A stretch of 64,000 bases of DNA from Dryomyza anilis (Eukaryota; Arthropoda; Insecta; Diptera; Dryomyzidae), in the NCBI GenBank assembly GCA_951804985.1, contig OX638130.1, forward strand, positions 37,844,894 to 37,908,893, read 5' to 3'. Positions 46,490 through 58,162 of this stretch are shown piece by piece. Both the position numbers and the translations under genes were made by a program. Position 1 is the first letter of the stretch. Each line of letters starts with the position of its first letter. The notes beneath the pieces were generated by a model that did no database searches, was not told where the DNA came from, and was given only the letters and a program-made list of their open reading frames with translations.

Positions 46490-47000
46490 ATTTTGATAAT
46501 CCTAACTATCCGCCACATTTAATTTCTCAAACACTTTTTTTGTTTAAAAATTTTGCGACCGTCGCAAAATGTTCCCGCGGTTTTTCCGTTCTGCTGTTGC
46601 AGCCGAAGTTATGTTGCAATTTTAAATACATAAAATCAATAAAAATATGGGAGTAAAGAGACGAACAATAGACGCTACCAACATTTATACGATTTTACGA
46701 CAATATACGTTATTTCTATTTACTCTGCAACATGTAACGACAATTGACGAACAATAACCACTCATTTGTTGCTAATTCGTTTATATTATAATTATCGCCT
46801 AAAAATATGGTAGGCCACTTTTAACAATTAATTGCCGGTCGTTCTTGTCATTTTTGGCATTAGAGTTTATTTTTGACATCATGTTTCATGATCTGAACGT
46901 AGCCAGTCGATATTGCAATCCAGTTCTTTTTATTTATGATGTCAGAAATAAATTTATTTCCGACATTTTTTTTTTAAAGAAAACTGTCACGCAACAAGTT

Positions 47001-47812
47001 ACCTTTTAAAAGTACCTATCCCGCCGACATAAAAATAGGAAATTCGAGAAATATTGCCATCAAACAATATCTACGCAACGAAGCATCGCTTCTTAGCAAA
47101 CCTTTAGTGAAAGAAGCTTATAATATGGTCATGCAAGAATATGTTGATATGAACCACATGATAAAAGTCTTGGCTCGTACTTATGAGCATTTTCCATTAC
47201 ATTGCTACTTACCACATCACGCCGTGATTAAACCGTAGAGCAGTACGACCGCTCTCCGTGTAGTATTAAATGCTACTAATGCCACATCTAATGCTACTAA
47301 TGCAACATCTACATATTGGCCCTGTCTTACATGCTGATTTAACATCGTTAATCATACGCTGGAGACTTTATCAATACGTATTTAATAGCGACATTCAGAA
47401 AATGTATCGCCAAATCTTGGTTGATCCTTTAAATAGTCCATATCAGAGGATCATCTTCAGAGATCCAACAACCAACGAAATTTCTGATTATGAACTTCAA
47501 ACTGTCACTTTTGGGGTTAATTGCGCACCATTCTTGGCTATTCGTTCTCTTCTACAATTAGCACTAGACATTCAAGAGACGCATCCCTTGGCAGCATCTT
47601 TTCTACGAGACACAATGTACGTTGATGATGTTCTTCCAAGTGCGCACGACCTTACGACAGCGATATCTGCAAGAGACGAATTAATTGAAGTCTTAGGATC
47701 CGCTGTTTTCCAATTACGCAAATGGCCGGCTAATTTTAAAGAAATTCTTCATGATTTACCAGTTGATCATATGCTAGATCCTGATTTCCTCGAATTCGAT
47801 AAATCAAACAAC
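47001..47812 (+). pseudogene. BEL/Pao reverse transcriptase
   Basis: RT of the BEL host element. LPFKSTYPADIKIGNSRNIA leads into LHCYLPHHAVIKP, stop, SSTTALRVVLNAT. After a shift near 47310 it reads HIGPVLHADLTSLIIRWRL, YVFNSDIQKMYRQILVDP (first catalytic Asp), LQTVTFGVNCAPFLAIRSL and the catalytic RDTMYVDDVLPSAHD (about 47612). It ends at KSNN, where gypsy-2 is inserted after CAAC. It continues at 56842. An in-frame TAG follows AVIKP (about 47236). Confidence 0.9.
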
Positions 47813-48450
47813 TGTTGTAATTAAAATGTCCGTTGCTTAGGCGTGAGGCCAAATGTCGCAACGTTCCATTTATAATTACCCATGATGTCCTACCAGAGAA
47901 TGTCCAACGTTGAAGTTCCATTTTTATTAACCGAAATAATTCAAACAAGTCTTTTCTTCCAAGACATACTTTTATTTAATTGAAAGTTCTATTTTAATAT
48001 TAACATTATTGTTTAACTTATAAAAGAAACACGTCTGCACTCTAAGGCAGTTAAAATCTTATCCAACTTAAAATATATTCTTAACATCTACTCATCACCT
48101 CGGTCGCACCAATATTTACAAACACCAGATATGAGTGTCATCATATTGTGAAATAATCAGTTCGTATTGGGGTGATCGTGAGAAAAACTTCTATGTGCTT
48201 TAGTTCCCTGTACGCCGCATGCAGGTGCTACCTGATGAGGCTCACATTACAACCAATACATTTGTTGTTGTCATCATATGTGTATAAGAGTAAGTGTATC
48301 AAATAAGTGTATGAGAAAAATACGAATGCATGCATAACAGTAAGCATTTTTGGTGTTACATTATTATGATTAATATGAATATGATATTGTGCTTACTGGC
48401 GATGTGCAGATTTTTCAAACTAAAAGAAAAAGTATTTCTGATATACAACA
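47813..48450 (-). repeat. gypsy-2 3' LTR
   Basis: 638 bp. It differs from the 5' LTR by T/A in TTTAACTTATAAAAG (about 48019), C/T in AACACCAGATATG (about 48125) and G/A in CCTCGGTCGC (about 48109). Confidence 0.95.
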
Positions 48451-48464
48451 TTCTTCCCCCCTTA
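48451..48464 (-). other. gypsy-2 polypurine tract
   Basis: The + strand TTCTTCCCCCCTTA abuts the 3' LTR, so the element strand reads TAAGGGGGGAAGAA. It matches the gypsy-1 tract except for one base. Confidence 0.85.
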
Positions 48465-50775
48465 TTTTAAGAAAAAATTATTATTAATTAAATAATAATA
48501 GTTTTTTCTTTTACATTGTTAATATCTTGATAAAATTCTTATAGTGTAGATTATTTTATTTTTAAAAATAAACAATTGTATATTACCTAGTGGAGATAAA
48601 TAATTTCAAATTTAATGATTTTAAATTAAAAAAAAAAATGGTATTGGCCCAATTTTCTAATTATTTGGCTGCATTAGCCCGCCTTTAATCTAAACATCTG
48701 AATTATAAAAGGAAATTAAATACAAACATAACCTGATCCCGATGTTTTTAGCGTTAATTGCTGCTGCCACTCTTCGGTTGGTGGTTGCTGCGATTGCGTT
48801 GACTGTAGCTGCACTTTATTTGTTTCTGCCACTGTTTCAACAAACATTGTTTTCATCTTGCGTCTTGATTTTCTTAGCTTTTAAAATTTGATGTCTTCTA
48901 TGTTGCGTTGTTTTTCAGCCAAATTAAATCGTACTTTGTTGAGAGCAGATACTAAAATTGATAATTTTGTAATTTTATATTTCTAAATATTAATACGGAT
49001 TTGTCTTCTTTAAATGTTTTGAGAAATTTTCTTGTTCGATAGTTTTTCTAGCGGAATTGTCATCTTCAGTAATTGTAATTTTTATTTATACGTAGATGTT
49101 GTTGTTTTGTTAGTTTGACGTTGTTGTACTATTATATTTCACTTGTTGTAACAATATTCGAATACGTATATTCTTGGTTCTTATCGTTTTTAATTTTCGT
49201 CTTCTTCAAAATTGTTTAAAAAATTGTGTTCATTTGTTGAAGCGTGTGTGATTTAGTGTAATTGTGGTAACTTTGTTGATTTGTTAAATTTATTTTTGTA
49301 ATCAGGTTCGCATTGACAGCTAAATAAGTGTATATGGAATACCTCCTTCAACTTATTTACATAATGTTAGCGTGTTCTTTGAGCGATAAAATTGTCATCT
49401 TTTATTTAGTATATATAAGATGTAAAATGTTGTTGCATTATTATGATAAAATAGTTCCAACTTTCTTTGCTGATTTGTCAAACTTCTACATCCATACCCA
49501 TAGGGTAGCTCCTTTCTCTTAATTAAACATGTATTGATTGTAGTCGTTCGCGCCATAACTCTCACATGTCGTTTTATCAATATTCTTTTGTACTTCATTA
49601 CATTACATTACCATTTCAGACCTTTTCCCAACAAAATTAAACGACCTTCTTTGGCAATTAAAATTTTAGCATATTGTATTTAACGTTAATTTTTATTGTT
49701 TGGTGGTTTGTTTGTTGTTCTTCTTCGTGCATGTTTTACTTCTTTGTGATTCGTCGTGGTTGGAGTACATTTGCAGAATCAGGATATTATTAAAATACTT
49801 ATTACTTGTTTACTATAACTTCATACTTAATTTAATTTAACATCATTTTTAATTTATATAGAATATTCAAATTTAATATCTTCATGGTATGTTTATATTG
49901 AACATTTCATTTATTACATTTAATAAAATGTACATGTACTTTAGAAATCTTTAATTTTTCCATAATATTTCATTACCACATGACTCAATGCTAGTCATTT
50001 TCAAAAATACTTAGCTATTTATTCATGCACTAATTTATTAATTTAAATATGCTTGATATATGACAGTATTTTCAATCTTTCTTTTGCATAACAACTTTGG
50101 TACATTCAATACGTACATATATATATTTTTTATGACCTTTAAATGATTTTGGTTAAAACGTTTGCTAGTTTGTTTGTTTTTGTCTCTGCATTAACGTATC
50201 TCGTTTCATTTTCAGTCCATTAGTGCAGTGGTTCCTACATGCAGAACGCTGAATTGCATTTTATCACTTATAACTATACCTAAGCTCCTCACTTATATCT
50301 GTGCTCCCCTTCAGTTTGTGCTCCGCTTACGTCTATCTGTATTTCAAATACAACGATCTTTCTTTCATTTGTTTCGATTGACAATGCCCTTGACAATGAA
50401 ATTGAGGTGCTGACCTATCTCAAATATAGTGGCAATGTATATTTTATTTCTTTTACTAATTCGTACTGAAATCTTTGCTTAATAATTATCTAATATAATC
50501 TTGTAAATCACTTTATTCCTTTATCCATTACAAATTTTTTAATACATGATTTAATGCTAGTAACCTTTTAAAATTAATACGTAGCTATTCCCTCATGCAC
50601 TTATTTATTTGATTAAGATTTAAAAACATATTTCTAAAAAAAAATTCTTATTAACGCGGCATTTCTTTACCTTATATTGTTGTTTGCAATAGTATGCATT
50701 TCATTCTAACATGATTACGATTTATGATCATCATGAACTATTGGTTCAGTTATTTATTTCTTTACATTTATTTAT
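48465..50775 (-). other. gypsy-2 noncoding 3' region, no env
   Basis: 2.3 kb of AT-rich DNA between the pol stop and the polypurine tract. No frame longer than about 70 codons and none resembling an envelope protein. The element appears to be a gag-pol-only lineage with a long 3' untranslated region. Confidence 0.7.
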
Positions 50776-53700
50776 TTAATTGTGTAAAACTTCAAAATTA
50801 TATGCTTTTAATAAGTTGTTATGGAATTTTTTCCCTTTTCCTTTAATGGAAATCATTGTCGTTACAGGACTTACTACCGAAAGTACCTCATAGGGTCCTA
50901 CCCATATGGGAGAAAATTTATTCTTTCTATTTTGATTTTTTAATAATATTTTATCGCCTACTTTAAATATTGTTGGGTGTAATGCGCTGTCATAGCTTTG
51001 TTTCGATTTTTCTTTTGCTTTTTCTTGATTTTGTCTCACGATTTCATGTGTGCGTTGAATCTGATATTTTAATAATTTGTTGTAATCATCAGTATTATAA
51101 ACTGGTGAACATTTACGTTTTAGATTAGTGGGCATATCAAAATCAAACCCATATAAAGTACGGAAAGGGGTTTGCCCTGTTGACATATGTACTGTGTTAT
51201 TGTGCACATGCATTGCCGAATTTAACCATTGGTCCCAGTTTGACCCATCTTCTTTTGCAAAACTTCGCAAATATTCTGCTAATGGTCGATGGCTTCTTTC
51301 CAAAGATCCATTAGCTTGTGGATGATATGGCGTAATATGTAACTTTTTAATTCCTAACAATTTACATGTATCTGAAAACAATTTAGAGACGAAATTTGAA
51401 CCATTGTCGGTAACTAATACTTTTGGAATATTTAAGCGCGTAATGATTTCGTCGTAAAATGCTTTCGCTACAGTGCTTGCTTCTGCGTCCGGTATAGCTA
51501 CGCAACACATATATTTTGAAAAATCATCTTGAAGTGTTAATATATATTTATTTCCAGAGATAGTTTCTGGTAAAATTCCTACAAGATCCATGTATACTTT
51601 ATCAAATGGTCTCACTGGCGTATCAGTTAGGACCATTGGCATTTTTGTAAGCCTAAAACTTTTATTTACTTGGCATTTTGAACAATTTTTTACGTAATCT
51701 TTTATTTGTTTCTGCATACCTTTCCACTTAAATTGTCTTCTGATTCTAAAATATGTTTTTACTGCACCCTGATGGCCTCCTAATGCGGAATCATGAAAAT
51801 CTTTTATTACCGTTTTAATTTCTTCCGGATCAGTTAATAAGTGTGCAGAATTTGTTTCGTTATTTGCATCTGTAATTATTTCATCTACGACCGCTGTACT
51901 AATTTGGGGCTTTGTTTTTGTAATTTGTTGATCTAATTTATTTTGTGTAGTTTTAGAACGTGTTTGTACTGCTGTAATATCGGGTTGTAAATATGGTATT
52001 CTGCTTAAAGCATCCGCGTTCAAATTCTTTTTACCTGGTTTGTAAATTATTTCAAAATCGTATTCTGACAACTTATGTCGGAAACGCGCAAGGCGGGATG
52101 TCTGATCTTTTAAGTTTGCAATACCTTTTAGGGGCTGATGATCTGTAAAAATTTTAAATGGTCGCCCTAATAGGTATGCTCTGAAATTCTTAGTTGCCCA
52201 AACAATAGCTAACAATTCTTTTTCAATGGTGGAGTATCGTTTTTCGGCCCCATTTAATGCCCTACTCGCAAATGCGACTGGTCTATCGCTTCCAACTTCG
52301 CCTTGCGACAGTACCGCGCCTATTGCTTCATTACTTGCATCAGTTGTAAGTAAAAAAAGGTTTCGTAAAATCTGGATATGCGAGAATTGGTGATGAAATT
52401 ATTGATTCTTTTAATTTAATAAATGAATTTTGACAATCGTCTGTCCATGTAAATTTAACGTCGTTTCTAAGTAAATTATTAATTGGTAATGATATTTTGG
52501 CCATATTGCCTATGAATTTTCTGTAATAATTAATTAATCCCAAAAATGCTTGTACTTCTTTTCTATTTCTTGGTACCGGAATATTTTTCACGCATTCGAC
52601 CTTAGAGGGGTCTGGCAGCGCACCTAGTTCCGAACATTTATGTCCTAAATATACAACTTCGCGACGCAAAAACTGACACTTTTCGGTATTTAATTTTAAA
52701 TTATGTTCCCTTAATTTCTGTAATACATTACTTAATCTATGCTCATGTTCGCTTAAATTTTTTCCATATACAACTATGTCATCAAGATACACAAAACAAT
52801 CGATACCCTGTAAACCTGTTAATATGTGGTTCATTATTCTTTGAAAAGTGGCCGGTGCACCTGTTAAACCAAATGGCATTCTATTAAATTCAAAATGTCC
52901 AAGTCCCGTACTGAAAGCAGTTTTTTCTTTATCTCTTTCATCTACTAAGACCTGATGATAACCACTTGCTAAATCCAATGTTGAAAAGTATCTACTATGC
53001 CCTAGCTGATCTAATATCTCGTCTATACGAGGAATCGGAAATACTTGTTTTATTGTTACATCATTTAGTTTACGAAAATCTATTACTAGTCTCCATTTCT
53101 TGCTACCGTCCTTATTGCTCTTTTTTGGTACTAACAATAACGGTGAATTCCAAGGTGAGGTGCTTGGAGATATAATGCCGTCATCTAACATTTTTACTAC
53201 TTGTCTATTAATTTCTTCCCTATGTGTATGTGGAAGTTTATATTGTTTCTGATTAATTGGTGGTTGGTTCCATTGTGTAGTTATTTCATGTTTAAGCGCT
53301 GGCGTGTATGTTAATTCATCGCCATCTAAGTGAAAAACGTCATGATAAGAAATACACAAATTTTGTAAAGATGTAATTTCGTCTTTATTTAAAGTTTCGT
53401 CAATTTTAATTTCCCTTAACAATCTGTTAATTCTATTTGTTATATTTACTGAATTTACGCTATTTATTGTAGAATTTTTTGTATACGATTCTTTATACTG
53501 ATTAAAATTCGAAAACTTTGGTTTAAATTTGTTGTCTATTAGAATTTCTTTTTCTGTAGCATTTAATATTGAAACATAAACTCTATTCTTGCTAACATTT
53601 GATAGGCTTTCGCCTAAATATACACCTGGAGAAATTTCTTGCTTATGTATTAATACGATTGGAATTTTTGTTTTTAAAGGTAATGATACTATTTTCGCGG

Positions 53701-54376
53701 TTCTCGCTTGAATTTTAATTTGTTGGTTGTAAAAAATGTTTTGTATTTCTGTCTGTGTTTTCATTGGTAGTTTTATAATATGATTTTTATCTATATCAAA
53801 GAACGTTATCGTTTTATCTATCGCATTTATAATAGATCGATTCCATAAATTGTCACGTCCGATTATTCCGTCTGCTGGTACTCCTTGTTCAAGTGACACT
53901 ACGTGTAGCATTAAACTTAAGCACCCTATGCTCCCGTGTTGGACCTTGGTGGTTCCTAATGTCCTAACACAACCACCAAAAGCCCCATTCAAATCCTTTT
54001 GAATATTTTTGTTAAAACCTGGAAAATTTGTCATCGCACTTTCTTTTACTAAACTGGCATCTGCTCCTGAGTCTACTAATAAAATAAGTCTTCCATTTTT
54101 AGCTGCCTCGCAAGGTACTGAAATGAAAACATCACTTATATTAGATAAATTCGAACAATCTCCATTCCAATTGTGTATTATGCAATTTTCTTTTGTATTT
54201 AATTCATATTTTAATTCATTGTTTACCTTCAGTTTTTGAAAGTTTAATGGGGTAGTAAATTTGACCACAGTCTCTTTCGACGTCTGATCTACAATTCCTA
54301 ACTCATTTGGCCCTATATTACTTTTCTTTTGGGGTCCCCAGTTTATTGGCCTTGACTGAGCCCCTCTTAGTTTCCC
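50776..54376 (-). pseudogene. gypsy-2 pol: protease, RT, RNase H, integrase; one frameshift
   Basis: Entered from gag by -1 frameshifting at 54370-54376. Protease LLVDSGADASLVKE (about 54070). RT: SPWNSPLLLVPKKSNKDG, RLVIDFRKLNDVTI, YFSTLDLASGYHQVLVDE, MPFGLTGAPATFQRIMN and VYLDDIVVYGKN (about 52770). At 52352-52358 a run of seven A on the + strand causes a single-base shift, ending the first 642-codon frame at 52340; the RNase H frame continues to 50776. RNase H: FTDHQPLKGI. Integrase: GGHQGAVKTYFRIRRQFKWK, NCSKCQVNK, MDLVG, VTDNGSNFVS, ANGSLERSHRP. C-terminal GPYEVL...NNLLKAYNFEV ends at 50776. All catalytic residues I looked for are present. Confidence 0.92.
54331..54376 (-). promoter_or_regulatory. 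gypsy-2 -1 ribosomal frameshift signal with hairpin
   Basis: G GGA AAC (54376-54370 on the minus strand) stands in gag frame directly before the gag stop TAA (54369-54367). The pol frame is -1 relative to gag. After a 5-nt spacer (TAAGA), GGGGCTCAGT can pair with ACTGGGGACCCC across a 12-nt loop, leaving two single-base bulges. Compared with gypsy-1 the outer pair is G-C here and A-T there, and an inner pair is T-G here and C-G there. Confidence 0.82.
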
Positions 54377-55362
54377 TGATTATGATTATTATTTGTGACT
54401 GATTCAAATTTTGTTTTCGCATAACACTTATCTATTTTATGCCCTTGTCTATCACACCATAAGCATTTTATATTACTTGTTTTATTTTCTTTGCGATTAT
54501 TATTTTTAATATCATTATTACCTAACTGTATTTTAGAATTTTTCATATTAGTATTTGCACATTTCCAATTAGCTTCATGGCCATAAGTTCCACATTCGTA
54601 GCAGAAAGGCTCATTTTTCCTACTAATACAATCGTCCCTAGTATGTCCTAATTTCATACAGAATGAACATGTTGGAACATTCCTTACATAGGTTGATTTA
54701 TCATTCTTTTCTGGATTTTCTCTTTGCTTAATTATTTCTGAATTATGTTCTGCTTCAACATTACATTCGTATTCATTTAATTTTGGTCTTAGTTGCATAA
54801 TAGCTTCAACATTTAATGCGTCTTCCAATAATGCATCTAATGTGTCTGACTTACTACTTAATAATACAACTTTTGTTGTTGGATCCTTCACACCTACTTT
54901 AAAAGAGATCAATACTGACTTCTGTAATTCCAATCTGAATACGTCATCATTACCTATCTTTTTACGGTATTTTTTACTTGCAATTTCTAATGCCATGGAT
55001 TGCAATTCGTCTAATCGTCTTCCAAACGCTCTCAAACTCTCTTTACTATTTTGAAAAACTTTTTTAATCTTTTCTAGTACTGCATCTAAAGAAATATCAT
55101 TTAAGTATGTATTTTTTAGCAACTCGTATAATTCTTCTATTTTTTGAAAATGTTTTATCCTAACCAATTTATAAGCATCTCCCTGCAAATGTAACCTAAC
55201 GCATTTAATAAATTCCTCATAATCTGATTCTTTAATTTTAAGCTTTGCTGTTTCACAGCCTTCAATAAATTTATATAATTCAGTTTCTAGTAATGGAGAT
55301 TCTGCCCCAGAAAAGTAAGGAACAACGTAATGTACGCGTTTAAATACATTTTCTGTACCCAT
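54367..55362 (-). CDS. gag: gypsy-2 Gag, apparently intact, three CCHC knuckles
   Basis: A 331-residue open frame from ATG 55362 (MGTENVFKRVHYVVPYFSG). The N-terminal two thirds match the capsid-like region of gypsy Gag proteins (YFSGAESPLLETELYKFIE, VRLHLQGDAYKLVR, LEKIKKVFQNSKESLRAFGR). Three zinc knuckles follow at about residues 232-245 (CSFCMKLGHTRDDC), 254-268 (CYECGTYGHEANWKC, one extra spacer residue) and 300-313 (CLWCDRQGHKIDKC). No stop or shift is visible, and the stop follows the slippery heptamer. It would assemble particles and bind element RNA in the cytoplasm. Confidence 0.9.
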   Translation of the reverse strand: MGTENVFKRVHYVVPYFSGAESPLLETELYKFIEGCETAKLKIKESDYEEFIKCVRLHLQGDAYKLVRIKHFQKIEELYELLKNTYLNDISLDAVLEKIKKVFQNSKESLRAFGRRLDELQSMALEIASKKYRKKIGNDDVFRLELQKSVLISFKVGVKDPTTKVVLLSSKSDTLDALLEDALNVEAIMQLRPKLNEYECNVEAEHNSEIIKQRENPEKNDKSTYVRNVPTCSFCMKLGHTRDDCISRKNEPFCYECGTYGHEANWKCANTNMKNSKIQLGNNDIKNNNRKENKTSNIKCLWCDRQGHKIDKCYAKTKFESVTNNNHNQGN

Positions 55363-56199
55363 TTTAATTATCGGTTTTTTATTGATTTATGTAATTAAAC
55401 ATTAATTACTTTCTTTATATATATATAGATTGCATTTATTATTTTTATATTTAATGTGAAACATTTTCAAGTTTATTAATTTATATTTATTTAGAACACA
55501 ACAAAAAAAATATATTAATGAAAACCCGTTATATATTTGTATGTTAAAGGATGAAAATTGAAAATTAAATTAAAATTGGTATACTATATTTTATTTTCTG
55601 CGAAGCTATGTATATTTTGCAGAACAGTAGATTGCTTAATAGTTGATTTAATTTTTCTGTTAAATTTAATACTGTTTTATTTAGCTCATTTTGATATATA
55701 TACAATTATTTTTTTTCTAAAAACATCTCATCATTTTATAACTGAATACTGATTTTTTCTATGTAATTTAATTTTGTTAAAATTCTCCAATTTGTTATTT
55801 AATTAATTTCACAACGCTATGAAAACATTGCTGTATCAAAATTCTTAAATTATTCAACATTTTAATTTCACAGTTTTATTTAAAGTTAATTTAATTTCAC
55901 AATATTATGAAATTTTTTAAAAATTTTATCATTTATTTAAAATGTTCAATTGCCTGTTTTTCAAATGTCTAATTTCATGATTTCAATATTCTCAAATGTT
56001 TCTTTTGTTTTATATCACAAATTCACAAAAATTATTTTCTTTTCGCACATTTTCTTTCACTGTTTTTCATAATACTCACGACTCCTAAATAATATATTTT
56101 CCCTTGTCCAATATATTTATTTCATATACTTCTAATCTCCATCCAGTCCATCCTGTCCCCTGGGATTTGATGTTTGGTTCGAAAACCGGCTGCGCCAAA
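55363..56199 (-). other. gypsy-2 5' leader and primer-binding site
   Basis: Next to the 5' LTR the element strand reads TTTGGCGCAGCCGGTTTTCG (56199-56180), the same TGGCGCAGCCGGT site as gypsy-1. The remaining leader is AT-rich and noncoding. I did not find the paired hairpin motif of the gypsy-1 leader here. Confidence 0.75.
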
Positions 56200-56837
56200 T
56201 GTTGTAATTAAAATGTCCGTTGCTTAGGCGTGAGGCCAAATGTCGCAACGTTCCATTTATAATTACCCATGATGTCCTACCAGAGAATGTCCAACGTTGA
56301 AGTTCCATTTTTATTAACCGAAATAATTCAAACAAGTCTTTTCTTCCAAGACATACTTTTATTTAATTGAAAGTTCTATTTTAATATTAACATTATTGTT
56401 TAACATATAAAAGAAACACGTCTGCACTCTAAGGCAGTTAAAATCTTATCCAACTTAAAATATATTCTTAACATCTACTCATCACCTCGATCGCACCAAT
56501 ATTTACAAACACTAGATATGAGTGTCATCATATTGTGAAATAATCAGTTCGTATTGGGGTGATCGTGAGAAAAACTTCTATGTGCTTTAGTTCCCTGTAC
56601 GCCGCATGCAGGTGCTACCTGATGAGGCTCACATTACAACCAATACATTTGTTGTTGTCATCATATGTGTATAAGAGTAAGTGTATCAAATAAGTGTATG
56701 AGAAAAATACGAATGCATGCATAACAGTAAGCATTTTTGGTGTTACATTATTATGATTAATATGAATATGATATTGTGCTTACTGGCGATGTGCAGATTT
56801 TTCAAACTAAAAGAAAAAGTATTTCTGATATACAACA
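56200..56837 (-). repeat. gypsy-2 5' LTR
   Basis: 638 bp, TGTTGTAATTAAAATG to GATATACAACA, followed by the CAAC duplication and then BEL sequence. Confidence 0.95.
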
Positions 56838-56841
56838 CAAC

Positions 56842-57365
56842 GTTAAAACTTTGGGTATTAGATGGAATGCACGATATGACCGATTTTATTCTATTGTCTA
56901 TTATTGCAACACTTTTTGATCCCAGCTGGTTGGTAATAGTTCTCGCAAAAATCCTTATGCAACAAATATGGCTGGACCATACTGACTGGGATGAAAAGCT
57001 TTCAGACCATACACTAGAAAAATGGAAACTCTTTTTCGATAATTACCTTTTTATTAATCAAATTAAGATACCACGCTGGGTGCAATATACTCCCGTGAAT
57101 TATGTTCAACTTCGTGCCTTTTGCGATGCGTCGGAAAAGGCATACGCGGGGACGATCTATATGCGTACTTTTTCTATAATCATCTATCAACACAGTTACT
57201 TATGGCAAAAACAAAAGTTGCCCCCGTGAAAACCATTTCGCTTCCTCGATTCGAATTATGCGGAGCCGTCCTTTTATCTAAAATGATCAACAGTCTTTTA
57301 ACAGAATTAAATATCCAAGTATATGGCATATTTATTTGGACCGATTCAACAATAGTTCTTTCCTG
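56842..57365 (+). pseudogene. BEL/Pao RT end and RNase H start
   Basis: Continues the BEL frame from 47812: KTLGIRWNARYDRFYS. After shifts it reads [51 protein letters not shown] and [18 protein letters not shown] (RNase H Asp, about 57120). It goes on with [20 protein letters not shown] and [13 protein letters not shown] (second RNase H Asp, about 57340). Frameshifts occur near 56855 and 57175. It is interrupted at 57365 by the CACTA-like element and resumes at 58163 with WLQKHP. Confidence 0.87.
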
Positions 57366-58162
57366 CACTAAGAAAACAAGATGTTTATGAAAGTTTTGCT
57401 GCAACTATCCTTTTAAATTTACGCCTTGTAGCAAATATTCAAACATCCCATAAGTTTCAATAAAGTTGCAGCAAAACTATTAATATTTTTTGAATATGAC
57501 ATATATGCAGATAGTTACGAGATGTTTGTCACAACAGCAATGAAAATTGAGATATTTACAAAGCAAACATCCAGAGTTCTTGGATATTTGCAGCAAAATT
57601 TTGAGGTATTTTGACATTTAAATAGCATAACGATCGATTTATCCACAACAAAAAGTGACCACTCAAATATTACATTTTAATGGTAAAAGTGAAAATAAAA
57701 TATCATATGATTTAAATTATCAACACGTGATGGAAAATATTTCTTTTCAGAGTTTACTTTGATGATAGCGGTCGGACTTGGTTCTTCTGCGAAGAAATCT
57801 CAAGTAGATTTAAAAAGACGATGGCGATGTATAACAGGATGTACCATGTACCAGGATTCTGTTTTAATTCTAGAATAAATAGAAATACATTTGATTAATT
57901 GTCTTTCAATTCAATAAAAATTACTCCGCGATTCTAATGGAGTACCTTTTCCAAATATCCATCAACTATCTTCTTATTTGTAAGATGTTTAATTGATGGT
58001 TGCTATAGATAATCGTAAATTTGAAAGATGGTTGCTAACAATATTTATCGTATTTGACGGATGTTTGATAGATGGTTGTCTCAAATACGATTTAAATAAT
58101 TTGTAAATAACTTGATATTTAGGGCTGTGATATTTCTGGAAATCATCTTTGTTTTCTTAGTG
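57366..58162. mobile_element. CACTA-like non-autonomous DNA element, 797 bp
   Basis: Ends are inverted repeats: left CACTAAGAAAACAAGATG, right (reverse complement) CACTAAGAAAACAAAGATG. BEL flanks read CCTG and TGGCTA, so only TG is duplicated, and excision restores the BEL frame exactly. Ends starting CACTA and a short 2-3-bp duplication are as known for CMC/EnSpm elements. The interior has subterminal AAGATG(G/T)TT-like repeats near both ends (GATGGTTGCT at about 58023, GATGTTTGATAGATGG at about 58060). There is no transposase. Confidence 0.75.

Larger units (their letters stand above)
33388..46996 (+). mobile_element. AGTT-flanked element, probable solo LTR, host of RTE and mini-me
   Basis: It begins TGTTAGTGCGAGCG at 33388 and ends GTCACGCAACA at 46996, with AGTT on both sides (33384-33387 and 46997-47000) and an exact BEL frame join. 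TGTT...AACA ends and a 4-bp duplication fit a Ty3/gypsy-type LTR. Without the RTE and mini-me inserts about 1.55 kb remain (33388-33499, 44974-45908, 46490-46996), with no coding frame, which suits a solo LTR. A second LTR copy was not seen. Strand is arbitrary. Confidence 0.6.
47813..56837 (-). mobile_element. Ty3/gypsy element gypsy-2, full length, CAAC duplication
   Basis: 9025 bp with two 638-bp LTRs (47813-48450 and 56200-56837), TGTTG...CAACA, flanked by CAAC at 47809-47812 and 56838-56841. Minus-strand order: 5' LTR, primer-binding site, leader, gag (55362-54367), -1 frameshift signal, pol (to 50776), noncoding 3' region, polypurine tract, 3' LTR. I see three base differences between the LTRs, so the insertion is recent. 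The only clear coding damage is one indel in pol. Its pol is closely similar to that of gypsy-1. Confidence 0.95.

Noticed and set aside
48465..50775. Possible env gene in gypsy-2
   Set aside because: No frame over about 70 codons and no signal peptide, fusion-like or transmembrane pattern; gypsy-1 also lacks one in this position.
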